A stretch of 64,000 nt of DNA, taken from positions 40,004 through 104,003 of the forward strand of contig CAIPZV010000002.1 of assembly GCA_903869595.1 (NCBI GenBank), written 5' to 3'. The notes beneath the pieces are model-generated. The model did no database searches. It had not been told where the DNA came from and worked only from the letters and a program-made list of their open reading frames with translations. Shown one piece after another: positions 17,359 through 26,627 of the stretch. The first letter of the stretch is position 1. The number at the start of each line of letters is the position of its first letter. The translations under genes and the position numbers were made by a program. This DNA is from an uncultured beta proteobacterium. Lineage in GTDB: Bacteria; Pseudomonadota; Gammaproteobacteria; Burkholderiales; Burkholderiaceae_C.

Positions 17359-19956
17359 TTACAGCCCGAGCGCAAAGCGCGCCGCTTTGACTATGCTGAC
17401 GGCATCGACACGAAAGTAAGCGCGCAATTCTTGGCGCGTATCGCTGCGGCCAAACCCGTCGGTGCCCAAAGTTAGGTAGCGGCGATTTGCTGGCAGGTGT
17501 GCGCGTATGCTTTCGGGTACGGCGCGCACATAGTCGCTGGCCGCGATGATGGGGCCGCTGCCGCCTTGTAATTGCGCTTGCACAAAAGGGGTGGCCGCAC
17601 CGAGTCCATCCATAGCATCTAGCTCGCAGCGCTGTCCGTCGCGCGCCAGTTCGCTCCAGCTCGTAACGCTAAATACCTCGGCGGCAATCCCCTGCTCTGC
17701 CAGCAGTGAAGCGGCTTTGATCACTTCGCCCAAAATTGCGCCCGAGCCCATCAATGTCACCTGCGCCGCTTTGGCTTTCAATGAGGCAGGCGCTGCTGAC
17801 AAGCGGTAACAGCCTTTAAGCAATTGCGCGTTCACGCCTTCGGGCAAATCGGGTTGCGCGTAGTTTTCGTTCATCAAGGTGACGTAATAAAACACATCTT
17901 GCTGCTCGACCAGCATTTCTCGCATGCCTTGGTCGATGATGACGGCCATTTCACCGGCAAACGCTGGGTCATAGGCTTTGCAATTGGGGATGGTCGCGGC
18001 CACCAAATGGCTGCTGCCGTCCTGGTGTTGCAAGCCTTCGCCTCCCAGCGTGGTTCTGCCGGATGTTGCGCCCAGCAGAAAGCCACGCGCGCGTTGATCC
18101 GCAGCGGCCCAGATGGCGTCGCCCACACGTTGAAAGCCAAACATCGAGTAATAAATGTAGAACGGCAACATGGCCAGACCGTGCACGCTGTAGCTGGTGG
18201 CGGCTGCCGTCCAACTGGCGATGGCACCGGCTTCGCTGATGCCCTCTTCAAGAATTTGTCCGTCCATGGCTTCGCGGTAACTGAGCACCGAGCCTATGTC
18301 TTCGGGCTCGTACTGCTGGCCGACGCTGGAATAAATGCCGACCTGTTTGAACAAATTGGCCATGCCGAAAGTGCGAGCCTCGTCGGCGACGATGGGTACT
18401 ACGCGGGCCCCAAGTTGCGGGTCTTTCATCAACTGTCCCAAGATGCGCACAAAGGCCATGGTGGTCGACATTTCTTTGTTGTCGGCCTGCAAGGCAAAGC
18501 TTGCGTAGCTTGAGAGTGCAGGTACCGGCACCACGGCACACGCGGTATCGCGCTTGGGCAGGTAGCCGCCCAGCGCCGTGCGTTTGGCATGCAGGTATTG
18601 CATTTCGGGTGAATCCGCCGCCGGTTTGAAAAAATCCATGTTGGCGGCTTGCTCGTCCGACAAGGGCAGGTTAAAGCGGTTGCGAAATGCAAGTAGCGCG
18701 GATTCGTCGAATTTTTTCTGGCTGTGCGTGGTCATCTTGCCTTGGCCGGCCTGGCCCATGCCGTAGCCTTTTTTGGTGTGCGCCAAGATGACGGTGGGCT
18801 GGCCGGTGTGCGCGGCTGCCGCTGCATAGGCCGCATGGATTTTCACGAGGTCGTGACCGCCGCGTTTGAGCCTGTCGATTTGCTCGTCGCTCAAACCTTG
18901 CGCCAGTTGCGCGAGTTCAGGGTTTTGGCCGAAGAAAGTCTCGCGGTTGAAACGCCCGTCTTTGGCGGCAAAGGTTTGCATCTGACCATCCACCGTGTTG
19001 GCGAATGCTTTGACCAATGCGCCGTGGGTGTCGCGAGCGAACAAGCCGTCCCAGTCGCTGCCCCAAATCAGTTTGATCACGTTCCAACCGGCGCCGCGAA
19101 ACAGTTTTTCCAGCTCATCGATGATGCGGCCGTTGCCGCGCACCGGGCCATCTAAGCGTTGCAAATTGCAGTTCACCACCCAGACCAGGTTGTCCAGGCG
19201 TTCGCGCGAGGCGAGCGTGAGCGCGCTCATGCTTTCCGGTTCGTCCATTTCGCCGTCGCCGAACACGCCCCAGACTTTGCGTTTTTGGCAGTTGACCAAG
19301 CCTCGGTGCGTCAAATAGCGCATGAAACGCGCGTGGTAAATCGAACTGATAGGGCCTATGCCCATGGAGCCGGTGGGGAACTGCCAAAAGTCCGGCATCA
19401 GCCACGGATGCGGGTAGCTGGACAAGCCGCGCGCGCCTTCGCGCGGCGCTTTGAGTTCCTGGCGGTAATGCGACAAATCGGCTTCGCTCAATCGACCTTC
19501 AAGGTAAGCGCGGGCATACACGCCGGGCGCGCTGTGCGGCTGGAAAAAAACCAGATCGCCTTGGTGTTTGTCGTCACGCGCGTGGAAAAAATGGTTGTAG
19601 CCGACCTCGAACAAATCGGCGGCGCTGGCGTAACTGGCGATATGCCCGCCGAGTTCGCCGTAGGCACCGTTGGCTTTGGCCACCATGGCCAGCGCATTCC
19701 AGCGCATCAGCGATGCGAGTTTTTCTTCGATGGCCAAATCGCCGGGGTAAGGCTGCTGCGCTTGCACGGGAATGGTGTTGACGTAGGGCGTGACGAGTTC
19801 GGGCGACCATTCGATCTGGCTTTGGTGCGCCAAGGCCACCATTTGGTCCAGCAGGTAACGCGCGCGTTCGGGGCCGTAAGCGCCGACCACAGCCTGGAAG
19901 GCCTGACGCCATTCGGCGGTTTCTGTCGGGTCAATGTCAGTGGTTTTTTGCAGCAT
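17359..19956 (-). CDS. Homodimeric pyruvate-dehydrogenase-type E1 (AceE family; possibly 2-oxobutyrate-specific, MdeB-like)
   Basis: A thiamine-diphosphate 2-oxoacid decarboxylase of 865 residues, slightly shorter than AceE (about 890). Family motifs: GDGEMDEPESMSAL and the AceE-specific NLQRLDGPVRGNG for the cofactor, HTKKGYGMG, FGFQRVGDAIWAA, and a C-terminal RYLTLGTDGFGRSDTR. No E2 or E3 gene is adjacent, and the gene is divergent from an Lrp-type regulator, with a sulfur amino-acid PLP enzyme just beyond. In Pseudomonas putida the mde locus has the same combination (E1-like MdeB, Lrp-like MdeR, PLP lyase MdeA) and uses 2-oxobutyrate from methionine. A general pyruvate role is the alternative. 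Confidence 0.92.
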   Translation of the reverse strand: MLQKTTDIDPTETAEWRQAFQAVVGAYGPERARYLLDQMVALAHQSQIEWSPELVTPYVNTIPVQAQQPYPGDLAIEEKLASLMRWNALAMVAKANGAYGELGGHIASYASAADLFEVGYNHFFHARDDKHQGDLVFFQPHSAPGVYARAYLEGRLSEADLSHYRQELKAPREGARGLSSYPHPWLMPDFWQFPTGSMGIGPISSIYHARFMRYLTHRGLVNCQKRKVWGVFGDGEMDEPESMSALTLASRERLDNLVWVVNCNLQRLDGPVRGNGRIIDELEKLFRGAGWNVIKLIWGSDWDGLFARDTHGALVKAFANTVDGQMQTFAAKDGRFNRETFFGQNPELAQLAQGLSDEQIDRLKRGGHDLVKIHAAYAAAAAHTGQPTVILAHTKKGYGMGQAGQGKMTTHSQKKFDESALLAFRNRFNLPLSDEQAANMDFFKPAADSPEMQYLHAKRTALGGYLPKRDTACAVVPVPALSSYASFALQADNKEMSTTMAFVRILGQLMKDPQLGARVVPIVADEARTFGMANLFKQVGIYSSVGQQYEPEDIGSVLSYREAMDGQILEEGISEAGAIASWTAAATSYSVHGLAMLPFYIYYSMFGFQRVGDAIWAAADQRARGFLLGATSGRTTLGGEGLQHQDGSSHLVAATIPNCKAYDPAFAGEMAVIIDQGMREMLVEQQDVFYYVTLMNENYAQPDLPEGVNAQLLKGCYRLSAAPASLKAKAAQVTLMGSGAILGEVIKAASLLAEQGIAAEVFSVTSWSELARDGQRCELDAMDGLGAATPFVQAQLQGGSGPIIAASDYVRAVPESIRAHLPANRRYLTLGTDGFGRSDTRQELRAYFRVDAVSIVKAARFALGL

Positions 19957-20090
19957 TTTTCTGAGTCAAGGTTGGGTTTTCTATGGCATTGAATATAGAG
20001 AATTTCCTGCGGAATGTGCTGTTGATAAAACATGTTCCAGTAGACTTAAATGGCATAAAATACTTTGAATAAGTGTTTTTAAGGTGATTT
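19957..20090. promoter_or_regulatory. Divergent promoter region between the E1 gene and the Lrp-type regulator
   Basis: 134 bp of AT-rich DNA. It holds TTCCTGCGGAA (20004-20014), a short dyad, and for the regulator gene a TAAAAT (20056-20061) that could be a -10 box; TTGATA at 20022 with CTTAAA at 20045 is an alternative pair. Lrp-family proteins normally control their divergent neighbour from such a region and bend AT-rich DNA. The exact sites are guesses from sequence. Confidence 0.4.
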
Positions 20091-20567
20091 ATGCTTTTAG
20101 ATGCCGTAGATTACAAAATATTGGCGCAATTGCAAGAGGATTCTTCCGTGACCAATGTAGAGCTGGCCCGGCGCGTGCACTTATCACCTTCGCCTTGCCT
20201 GCAAAGGGTCAAGGCGCTGGAAGCCGCCGGGGTGATTCAGCGCTATGTGGCCTTGACCCAGCCGCAAGCCTTGGGCTTGGGATTGAACGTATTTATTTCC
20301 ATCAGCCTCAAGGAACAATCCAAGGCGGCGCTGGCCGAGTTCGAGCAGCGCATCGCCGAACACGACGAGGTGATGGAGTGCTATTTGATGACCGGCGACT
20401 CGGACTATCTCATCCGCGTGGCAATTGCCAATATGGGCGCGCTGGAAAAATTTATCCTGGAACAACTAACGCCGATTCCCGGTGTAGAAAAAATCCGCAG
20501 TAGTTTTGCGCTCAAGCAAGTGCGTTACAAGACCGCGCTCCCCTTGCGGGGCGCGGGCAGTGCTTGA
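20091..20567 (+). CDS. Lrp/AsnC family transcriptional regulator
   Basis: 158 residues. The N-terminal helix-turn-helix ([20 protein letters not shown], then [20 protein letters not shown]) and the C-terminal RAM ligand-binding domain ([36 protein letters not shown]) are complete. ATG 20091 follows AAGGTG. It is divergent from the E1 gene and convergent (6 nt) with the sulfhydrylase gene. By analogy with MdeR and BkdR it would activate or repress the E1 gene in response to an amino or oxo acid; that effector role is inferred. Confidence 0.93.
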   Translation: MLLDAVDYKILAQLQEDSSVTNVELARRVHLSPSPCLQRVKALEAAGVIQRYVALTQPQALGLGLNVFISISLKEQSKAALAEFEQRIAEHDEVMECYLMTGDSDYLIRVAIANMGALEKFILEQLTPIPGVEKIRSSFALKQVRYKTALPLRGAGSA

Positions 20568-20573
20568 TGCAGC

Positions 20574-21878
20574 CTAAGCCCGTACGCCTGCCGCCAAGGC
20601 CTGGTCGATGTCCCACAAGATGTCGTCTATGTGTTCAATGCCGACCGACATGCGCACCATATCGGGCATTACCCCCGCCTTGATTTGTTGTTCGGGCTCG
20701 AGTTGCCGGTGCGTGGTGGATGCGGGGTGAATGATCAGGGTGCGGGTATCGCCGATATTGGCTAGGTGGCTCATGAACTGCGCTGCTTCGATAAAGCGCA
20801 CGCCAGCATCCAAGCCGCCTTGAATGCCAAAGGCCAAAAGGCCCGAGGCGCCGGGCAGCCCATCGACGCTGCGCATCTGGCGCTGCACCAAATCGTATTG
20901 CGGGTGGTCCGGCAAGCCGGGGTAATTGACCCAGCTGACGCGCGCATCGTCTTTTAAAAACTGGGCCACTTTGCGCGCATTGCTGCAATGGCGCTCCATG
21001 CGCACATGCAGGCTTTCGGTGCCTTGCAATATTTGCCAGGCCGAAAACGGCGACAAGCAGGCGCCATAGACGCGCAAGACCTCCATGCGCGCACGCATGG
21101 AAAACCCAAAGTCGCCAAAGGTCTCGTAAAACTTAACACCGTGGTAACCCGGCGAGGGCTCGGTCATGCCCGGAAACTTGCCGTTGTCCCACGGAAAAGT
21201 GCCGGCCTCGACCATGACACCGCCTAGCGTGGTGCCGTGGCCGCACAAGTATTTGGTGGCCGAATGCACCACGATGTCCGCGCCCAAGCGCAAAGGGTTG
21301 CATAAAAAAGGCGAAGGCACGGTGTTGTCGACGATCAATGGCACACCATGCGCATGGGCCATTTCGGCGACGGCGGCAATGTCCAGCACCGTGAGGCTGG
21401 GGTTGCCCAGGCTTTCTGCAAACACCGCACGGGTATTGGGCTGCATGGCGGCGGCAAAGGCGGCGGGGTCGGTGGCATCGACAAAGGTGGTGTCTATACC
21501 AAAGCGCTTTAAATTCACGGCCAGCATGGTGACGCTGCCACCATACAAAGCACCCGCAGCCACCACATGATCGCCTTGTTGCAAGATGGTCATCAAGGCC
21601 ATGGCCTCGGTGGCCATGCCGCTGGCCGCAGCCAGGCCAGCGCGCCCGCCCTCTAATGCGGCGACACGCTCTTCTAGCGCCGCCACGGTCGGGTTAGAAA
21701 GGCGGGAATAAATATTGCCAAAGGTTTGCAAATTAAACAGGCTGGCCGCATGGTCGGCGCTGTCAAACACAAAGCTGCTGGTTTGGTAGATCGGCAAGGC
21801 GCGAGCGCCGGTGGCCGCGTCGGGCACCTGGCCGGCGTGGATAGCCAATGTCTCGGGCTGGAACTGGTGGTCTGCCAT
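20574..21878 (-). CDS. metY: O-acetylhomoserine sulfhydrylase-type PLP enzyme (MetY family)
   Basis: A 434-residue cystathionine gamma-synthase-superfamily PLP enzyme. The cofactor lysine is in VVHSATKYLCGHGT. Other signatures: QTSSFVF, NIYSRLSNPT, HPASTTHRQL. Length and the GFSMRARMEVLRVYGACLSP region favour O-acetylhomoserine sulfhydrylase (about 430 residues), which makes homocysteine or methionine from O-acetylhomoserine and sulfide or methanethiol. Methionine gamma-lyase (about 400 residues, releasing 2-oxobutyrate) is the alternative and would make sense beside an MdeB-like E1. A 12-bp palindrome CTGAGGCCTCAG at 21883-21894 lies just before the start and overlaps the likely ribosome site. 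Confidence 0.88.
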   Translation of the reverse strand: MADHQFQPETLAIHAGQVPDAATGARALPIYQTSSFVFDSADHAASLFNLQTFGNIYSRLSNPTVAALEERVAALEGGRAGLAAASGMATEAMALMTILQQGDHVVAAGALYGGSVTMLAVNLKRFGIDTTFVDATDPAAFAAAMQPNTRAVFAESLGNPSLTVLDIAAVAEMAHAHGVPLIVDNTVPSPFLCNPLRLGADIVVHSATKYLCGHGTTLGGVMVEAGTFPWDNGKFPGMTEPSPGYHGVKFYETFGDFGFSMRARMEVLRVYGACLSPFSAWQILQGTESLHVRMERHCSNARKVAQFLKDDARVSWVNYPGLPDHPQYDLVQRQMRSVDGLPGASGLLAFGIQGGLDAGVRFIEAAQFMSHLANIGDTRTLIIHPASTTHRQLEPEQQIKAGVMPDMVRMSVGIEHIDDILWDIDQALAAGVRA

Positions 21879-21948
21879 GGTGCTGAGGCCTCAGATGTTG
21901 GAAGTGCGGGTTTGGGGTTTATTGCGCTGAGGCTTATGGCTTTGCCAA

Positions 21949-22428
21949 TCAAGCCTTGGTGAGGCGGCGCTTGGCCGAAATAATGCCGGTGCTCACGCCC
22001 ACTAAATTGAGCCCGCCAAACAAGCGGCCGTGTTCAATCTTGACGCAGCGGTTCATGACCGAATCCATACCCGCTTGGCGTACCAACTGGTCTGCCTCCT
22101 CGTTAACCACACCGATTTGTTGCCACAGGCAACGCGCGCCCATGGCGATGGCCTGGCGGGCTATGGGTAGCACGTCTTCACTGCGCCTAAACACATCCAC
22201 CATGTCCACCGCAAACGGTATGTCGGCCAGATCGGCGTAGCATTTTTCACCCAGCACATCGGTACCGGTTTTGGCGTAGCGCGGATTGACCGGCACGATG
22301 CGGTAGCCATGGTCTTGCATGTATTTGCTGGCAAAAAAACTGGGTCGGTGCCATTCGGCAGATAGGCCCACTACCGCAATCGTATGGCTGCGGCTTAGGA
22401 TGCGGCTGAGTTGGTCTATGGTGTTCAT
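21949..22428 (-). CDS. CoA-binding protein (YccU-like)
   Basis: A 159-residue single-domain Rossmann protein of the CoA_binding family: IAVVGLSAEWHRPSFFASKY near the start (CoA phosphate loop), RIVPVNPRY, VDMVDVFRR and ARCLWQQIGVVNEEA, the last being typical of the YccU group. It is related to the N-terminal domain of succinyl-CoA synthetase and is usually of unknown physiological function. It lies 70 nt upstream of metY in the same direction and could be co-transcribed with it. Confidence 0.88.
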   Translation of the reverse strand: MNTIDQLSRILSRSHTIAVVGLSAEWHRPSFFASKYMQDHGYRIVPVNPRYAKTGTDVLGEKCYADLADIPFAVDMVDVFRRSEDVLPIARQAIAMGARCLWQQIGVVNEEADQLVRQAGMDSVMNRCVKIEHGRLFGGLNLVGVSTGIISAKRRLTKA

Positions 22429-22619
22429 GGTCTTGAGTATGCCGCTGCTTGGCGGGATAAAGCTTAGGGGGCAACCGGCGGGCGGTTTTGCACTTAGCCA
22501 AGCCCCTGGGCTGGTCTGTGGATTGGCGGACTTGGGCTTTCTTTGAGCCTCCGTTCAGCAAGCAATGCGTGAGCAAGGCAGCCCAAGCGCACAATGCAGC
22601 TTATTTACCCAAGCCTCGT

Positions 22620-23207
22620 ATGTACGCCCTATTCTTCGAAGTCCGCCCCAAGCTAGGACACTTGCCGCACTATTTCGAGCATGTTGAGCGTCTGCGCCCG
22701 GCGCTGGCGCGGCACACAGGGCTTTTATTTTTAGACCGCTACCGATCGCTAACTGACGATGCGATCTTGCTCTCGCACCAGCATTGGCGCGACGAGGCCG
22801 CCATCCTTGGCTGGCGGCGCGACAGCCTGCACCTACAGTCGCAGCACGCCGGGCGCTACCAACACTTTGCCGACTACCGCATCCGCGTGGCCAGCCTGGT
22901 GTGCCAATGGGTAGACGGTCAATTCAGTGACGCAGCGCAAGACCCGCTGGAGGGGCCAGACGAAGGTCGCTTTGTGATCGCCGCCTACAGCCAGGCAGCC
23001 GAAGGCCAAATACCTGGCCATGAAGGTTTCGAAAGCGTGAACCACCAGGGCCAGTACATCAGCCTGCAAGAGGTGCCCAGCCGCAGCTTGGCCCAGGCCA
23101 GCGTGCGTGCCAGTAGCAAGCTGCCGGGGATGCAAAGCGCCAGGGCTTTTCACGTGGTGCGCGACTACGGCATGCTCGAGCGTCAAGAGGCTCCGTTCTT
23201 GATCTGA
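22620..23207 (+). CDS. Antibiotic biosynthesis monooxygenase (ABM)-like protein
   Basis: 195 residues from ATG 22620; the open frame upstream of it lacks family similarity. The N-terminal half has the ABM/dimeric alpha-beta barrel pattern (MYALFFEVRPKLGH, YFEHVERLRPALARHTGLLF, LLSHQHWRDEAAI). The second half repeats a shorter related segment (FVIAAYSQAA, GFESVNHQGQYISLQEVP), so this is probably a fused double-domain form. Members include heme-degrading and quinone-oxidising enzymes; no particular activity can be assigned. Directly upstream of the sbmA remnant. Confidence 0.7.
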   Translation: MYALFFEVRPKLGHLPHYFEHVERLRPALARHTGLLFLDRYRSLTDDAILLSHQHWRDEAAILGWRRDSLHLQSQHAGRYQHFADYRIRVASLVCQWVDGQFSDAAQDPLEGPDEGRFVIAAYSQAAEGQIPGHEGFESVNHQGQYISLQEVPSRSLAQASVRASSKLPGMQSARAFHVVRDYGMLERQEAPFLI

Positions 23208-23230
23208 GGCCCGCGCAGGCCCGCATACAC

Positions 23231-23848
23231 TTGCCCGCTGCCCGCTCACCCTGGTCGGGCCAAGCAATCGGTCTGGGCGTGGTGCGCGCGGTGATGACGC
23301 TGATCTCGTTCATACCGATTTTGTGGGGCTTGTCCAAAGGTATGGCCATTGTCTGGTTGCAATTTGATGGCTCTTGTTTTTGGGTGGCTATGACGACTGC
23401 AGTGGGCGGCTACTTATTGTCTTGGTTCATTGGTGGACGGCTGCCCGGCTTGGAATACAACAACCAAAAAGTAGAAGCCGCGCTGCGTAAAAATCTGGTT
23501 TACGCCGAAGACCAACGCGCGCGTATGGATTTAAGCGAAGTGCTTTCACTATTTAGCGCAGTGCGGTTTAACAATTTCCGCCTGTTTAACAACTACGCCT
23601 ATTTCAACCTGTGGAGCAATTTGTACGGGCAAACTATGATTATTTTTCCCTATTTGCTCATGGGGCCTTCTTTGTTTGCCGGGATCATTACTCTGGGTGT
23701 TATCCAGCAGGTCAGCAATTCGTTTGGTGAAGTCAATAATTCCTTCTCCTATCTCATTGACCGCTGGCCCGACGTCACCGAACTGCGTTCTATTTACCGA
23801 CGCCTGACGGAGTTTGAGAAAGCCCTCCAACCCGAAGCTGCAACTTAA
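23231..23848 (+). pseudogene. sbmA: Truncated SbmA/BacA peptide transporter (C-terminal half only)
   Basis: 205 codons that align with about residues 205-400 of the ~406-residue SbmA/BacA inner-membrane peptide importer. Landmarks: VRAVMTLISFIPILWGL (membrane helix), LPGLEYNNQKVEAALRKNLV (family hallmark), RFNNFRLFNNYAYFNLW and the C-terminal DRWPDVTELRSIYRRLTEFE. The N-terminal half with its first four helices is missing, no good ribosome site precedes the first possible start (TTG), and the gene abuts the ABM gene 23 nt upstream. It is most likely a deletion remnant. The remaining frame has no internal stop, so decay is recent or a short protein is still made. Confidence 0.8.
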
Positions 23849-23924
23849 TTGCTATAAGCTAAGCTTTGATTTCATCCATAGCAAGTGCGACGGACAACCA
23901 TTAATTTCGTAGGACAGGCAGCTT

Positions 23925-24362
23925 ATGCAATTCAAACTCAATGGCAAGTCGGTGGACTTGGACTTAGAACCCGATATGCCCTTGCTTTGGGCGATCCGCG
24001 ATCAAGCGGGCCTGACCGGCACCAAATTTGGATGCGGCGTCGCGCAATGCGGCGCTTGTACCGTGCTACTGGATGGCGAGCCGGTGCGCTCTTGCAGCAT
24101 CCCCGTGGCGGTCGTCAGCGGGCGCAAAGTCACCACCATCGAGGGCCTGGGCGGCAAATCGGCGCTGCAAAAAGCCTGGATTGAAAAGCAAGTGCCGCAG
24201 TGCGGTTACTGCCAGTCCGGCATGCTGATGGCGGCCACCGCCCTGCTGGCGCGCAAGCCCCACCCCACGGATGCGGACATTGACTCAGCGATTACCAATT
24301 TGTGCCGCTGCGGCACCTATCCGCGTATCAAGACGGCCATCAAAGCCGCCGCCAAGCTCTGA
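23925..24362 (+). CDS. iorA: (2Fe-2S) subunit, isoquinoline 1-oxidoreductase alpha type
   Basis: A 145-residue xanthine-dehydrogenase-family small subunit with two [2Fe-2S] clusters: the plant-type motif GCGVAQCGACTVLLDG with one further Cys (SCSIP), and the C-terminal CGYCQSGM ... NLCRCGTYPRI. It passes electrons from the molybdenum subunit encoded next. ATG 23925 is preceded by AGGACAGGCAGCTT. The stop lies 7 nt before the start of the large subunit, so they form an operon. No FAD subunit is present, as in isoquinoline oxidoreductase and related periplasmic aldehyde dehydrogenases, which use a cytochrome acceptor. Confidence 0.9.
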   Translation: MQFKLNGKSVDLDLEPDMPLLWAIRDQAGLTGTKFGCGVAQCGACTVLLDGEPVRSCSIPVAVVSGRKVTTIEGLGGKSALQKAWIEKQVPQCGYCQSGMLMAATALLARKPHPTDADIDSAITNLCRCGTYPRIKTAIKAAAKL

Positions 24363-24369
24363 ACGGGGG

Positions 24370-26619
24370 ATGACCATGACCACGCAAACCTCTCCCTCCC
24401 AGTCCATCGATCTTCACGTTGAAGCGGCACAGCCATCGCGCCGGGGCTTTTTAAAGCAAACCAGCGCAGGCGCCGTCGCCACGTGGGCCGGTGGCCTCAG
24501 CCTGGGCTTTTACTTGCCCCCCGCCGTGGCCGACAAGCTGGCCACCGACGGGCCGCAAGCGGGCGCGGCCGACATCAATGCCTGGATACGCATCAGCCCG
24601 GACAACCGCGTGTTTTGCCAGGTATCGCGCTCGGAAATGGGCCAAGGCACCAGCACCAGTTTGCCCATGATGCTGGCCGAAGAATTGGAATGCCGCTGGG
24701 ACGATGTGCGGATGGAATTTGCATCCGTCAATGAGCACATGGCGCGCAACAAGATTTACATCACCTTTGGCACCGGCGGCAGCCGAGGCACGCGCGATTC
24801 GCAATTGGTGATGCGCAAGGCCGGCGCCACGGCGCGCGAGATGCTTAAGCTGGCAGCCGCACAGCGCTGGGGCGTGCCGGTGGGCGAGCTTGTCGCCAAG
24901 CAAGGCAAAGTCAGCCACGCGGCCAGCAAGCGCAGCGCCACTTATGGCGCTTTGGCCAGCGCCGCTGCAGAGCAAAAAGCGCCCAGCGACGTCGCGCTCA
25001 AAAGCCCGGAGCAATGGACACTTATCGGCAAGCCGCTCAAGCGTTTTGACATTCCGGCCAAGTGCGACGGCAGCGCCATCTATGGCATTGACGTGCGGGT
25101 ACCGGGCATGCTGTACGCCGCCATAGCCCAGTGCCCGGTGTTTGGCGGCGTGCCCAAGTCGGTGGACGGCGCGGCGGCATTGACGCGGCGCGGCATCAAA
25201 AAAGTAGTGACCGGGCCGGACTTTGTGGCCGTGGTGGCCGACAACTGGTGGCGCGCTCAGCAAGCGCTCAAAGCCGTCAAGGTGGTGTGGGACTACCGTG
25301 GGAATGAAAAGCTGGACGACCAGGCCATCATGCAGACGCTGCAAACCGGTGTGCAGGTATCGCGCAGCCTGCGCAGCGAAGGCGATTTTGAAACCACCTG
25401 GGCGGCTGCAACGGGCACGCAAGCAGCGGACTTCAAAACCGTAGAGGCGGACTATTTCACACCCTACCTGAATCACTTCACCCTGGAGCCGCAAAACTGC
25501 ACCGCCTGGGTCAAAGGCGATTTGGCCGAAGTCTGGGCACCAACCCAAAGCGCCGAAGCCACCCTCAATGAAGCAGCCAAAACCCTGGGCTTGCCGGTGG
25601 AAAACGTGACCGTACACCGACCCTATCTGGGCGGCGGCTACGGGCGGCGCGGCGCATCGCAAGACTATGTGCGCCAGGCGGTGCTGATCGCCCGCGAGCT
25701 GGGCGGCACGCCGGTGCAATTGCTCTGGTCGCGTGAAGAAGATATGCAGCATGACTTTTACCGGCCCGTCGCGCTCTACCGGCAGCGTGCCGTGGTGGCC
25801 AAAGACGGGCGCGTGCTGGGCTGGCAAGTGCGCATGGCCTCGCAATCGATCATGGAAAAAATCCGGCCCGCATCGCTGAAAAACGGGCAGGACCACCAAG
25901 CCGCTGAATCCTTCCACGACATGCCCTACCAAGTGGAAAACTTGGATATGCGCCACGGCATTTGCCAGATCAACGTGCCGGTGGGCTTTTGGCGCTCGGT
26001 ATTCCATTCGCAAAACCCGTTTGCGCGCGAAAGCTTTTTAGACGAAGTGCTGCAAGCAGCGGGTAAAGATGCGCTGCGGGGCCGCCTTGATATGTTGCCT
26101 GCGGGCGGGCGCGACCGCAAAGTTTTAGAGGCCGCAGCCCGCGAAGCCAACTGGGGCGCCAAGCTGGCCCCCGGGCGCTTCCAAGGCTTGGCGGTGCAAG
26201 ACGCTTATGGGAGCTTTGCTGCCTGCGTGGTGGAGTTATCGGTGTCCAAGCAAAAAGCCATTACGCTGCACCGCATCACCATCGCCGTGGACAGCGGCCA
26301 TGTGGCCAATGTGGATTCGGCGCGAGCACAAATTGAAGGCAATGTGGTCTATGTTTTGTCCAGCATTTTTATGAACGAGATCAACATCCAGGACGGACGG
26401 GTAACGCAAAGCAATTTGCCCGATTACCCCTTGGCCCAATTACGCCAAATACCGCTTATCCAGTCGGTGCTGGTGCCCACCGGCGGCGAAGTATGGGGCG
26501 GGTTCGGCGAGCCGCCCTACGCACCAATTACCCCGGCGATTGCCAACGCAATTGCCGCCGCAACCGGCGTGCGATTGCGCCGCACGCCCTTTAGCCACGA
26601 GGGCTTTTCGCTAGCCTAA
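24370..26619 (+). CDS. iorB: Molybdenum-binding subunit, isoquinoline 1-oxidoreductase beta type, Tat-exported
   Basis: About 750 residues from ATG 24370 (or 24376, better spaced from GGGGG). The N-terminal Tat signal SRRGFLKQTSAGAVATWAGG indicates folded export to the periplasm. Molybdopterin-binding segments include GGGYGRRGASQDYVRQAV, and the catalytic Glu lies in WGGFGEPPYAPITPAIANAI. It hydroxylates N-heterocycles or oxidises aldehydes; the substrate is not determined by sequence. The pair with iorA is complete, but a c-type cytochrome acceptor and the XdhC-like maturation factor are not in the window. Confidence 0.9.
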   Translation: MTMTTQTSPSQSIDLHVEAAQPSRRGFLKQTSAGAVATWAGGLSLGFYLPPAVADKLATDGPQAGAADINAWIRISPDNRVFCQVSRSEMGQGTSTSLPMMLAEELECRWDDVRMEFASVNEHMARNKIYITFGTGGSRGTRDSQLVMRKAGATAREMLKLAAAQRWGVPVGELVAKQGKVSHAASKRSATYGALASAAAEQKAPSDVALKSPEQWTLIGKPLKRFDIPAKCDGSAIYGIDVRVPGMLYAAIAQCPVFGGVPKSVDGAAALTRRGIKKVVTGPDFVAVVADNWWRAQQALKAVKVVWDYRGNEKLDDQAIMQTLQTGVQVSRSLRSEGDFETTWAAATGTQAADFKTVEADYFTPYLNHFTLEPQNCTAWVKGDLAEVWAPTQSAEATLNEAAKTLGLPVENVTVHRPYLGGGYGRRGASQDYVRQAVLIARELGGTPVQLLWSREEDMQHDFYRPVALYRQRAVVAKDGRVLGWQVRMASQSIMEKIRPASLKNGQDHQAAESFHDMPYQVENLDMRHGICQINVPVGFWRSVFHSQNPFARESFLDEVLQAAGKDALRGRLDMLPAGGRDRKVLEAAAREANWGAKLAPGRFQGLAVQDAYGSFAACVVELSVSKQKAITLHRITIAVDSGHVANVDSARAQIEGNVVYVLSSIFMNEINIQDGRVTQSNLPDYPLAQLRQIPLIQSVLVPTGGEVWGGFGEPPYAPITPAIANAIAAATGVRLRRTPFSHEGFSLA

Positions 26620-26627
26620 TTGCGCGA

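Noticed and set aside
21883..21894. 12-bp palindrome CTGAGGCCTCAG just upstream of the metY start
   Set aside because: Exact, but GC-rich and overlapping the probable ribosome site; no second copy or regulator supports an operator, so it is only mentioned under metY.
24451..26013. A 520-codon minus-strand frame opposite iorB
   Set aside because: No family motif, His/Gly/Arg-rich, entirely antisense to a gene with clear domains.
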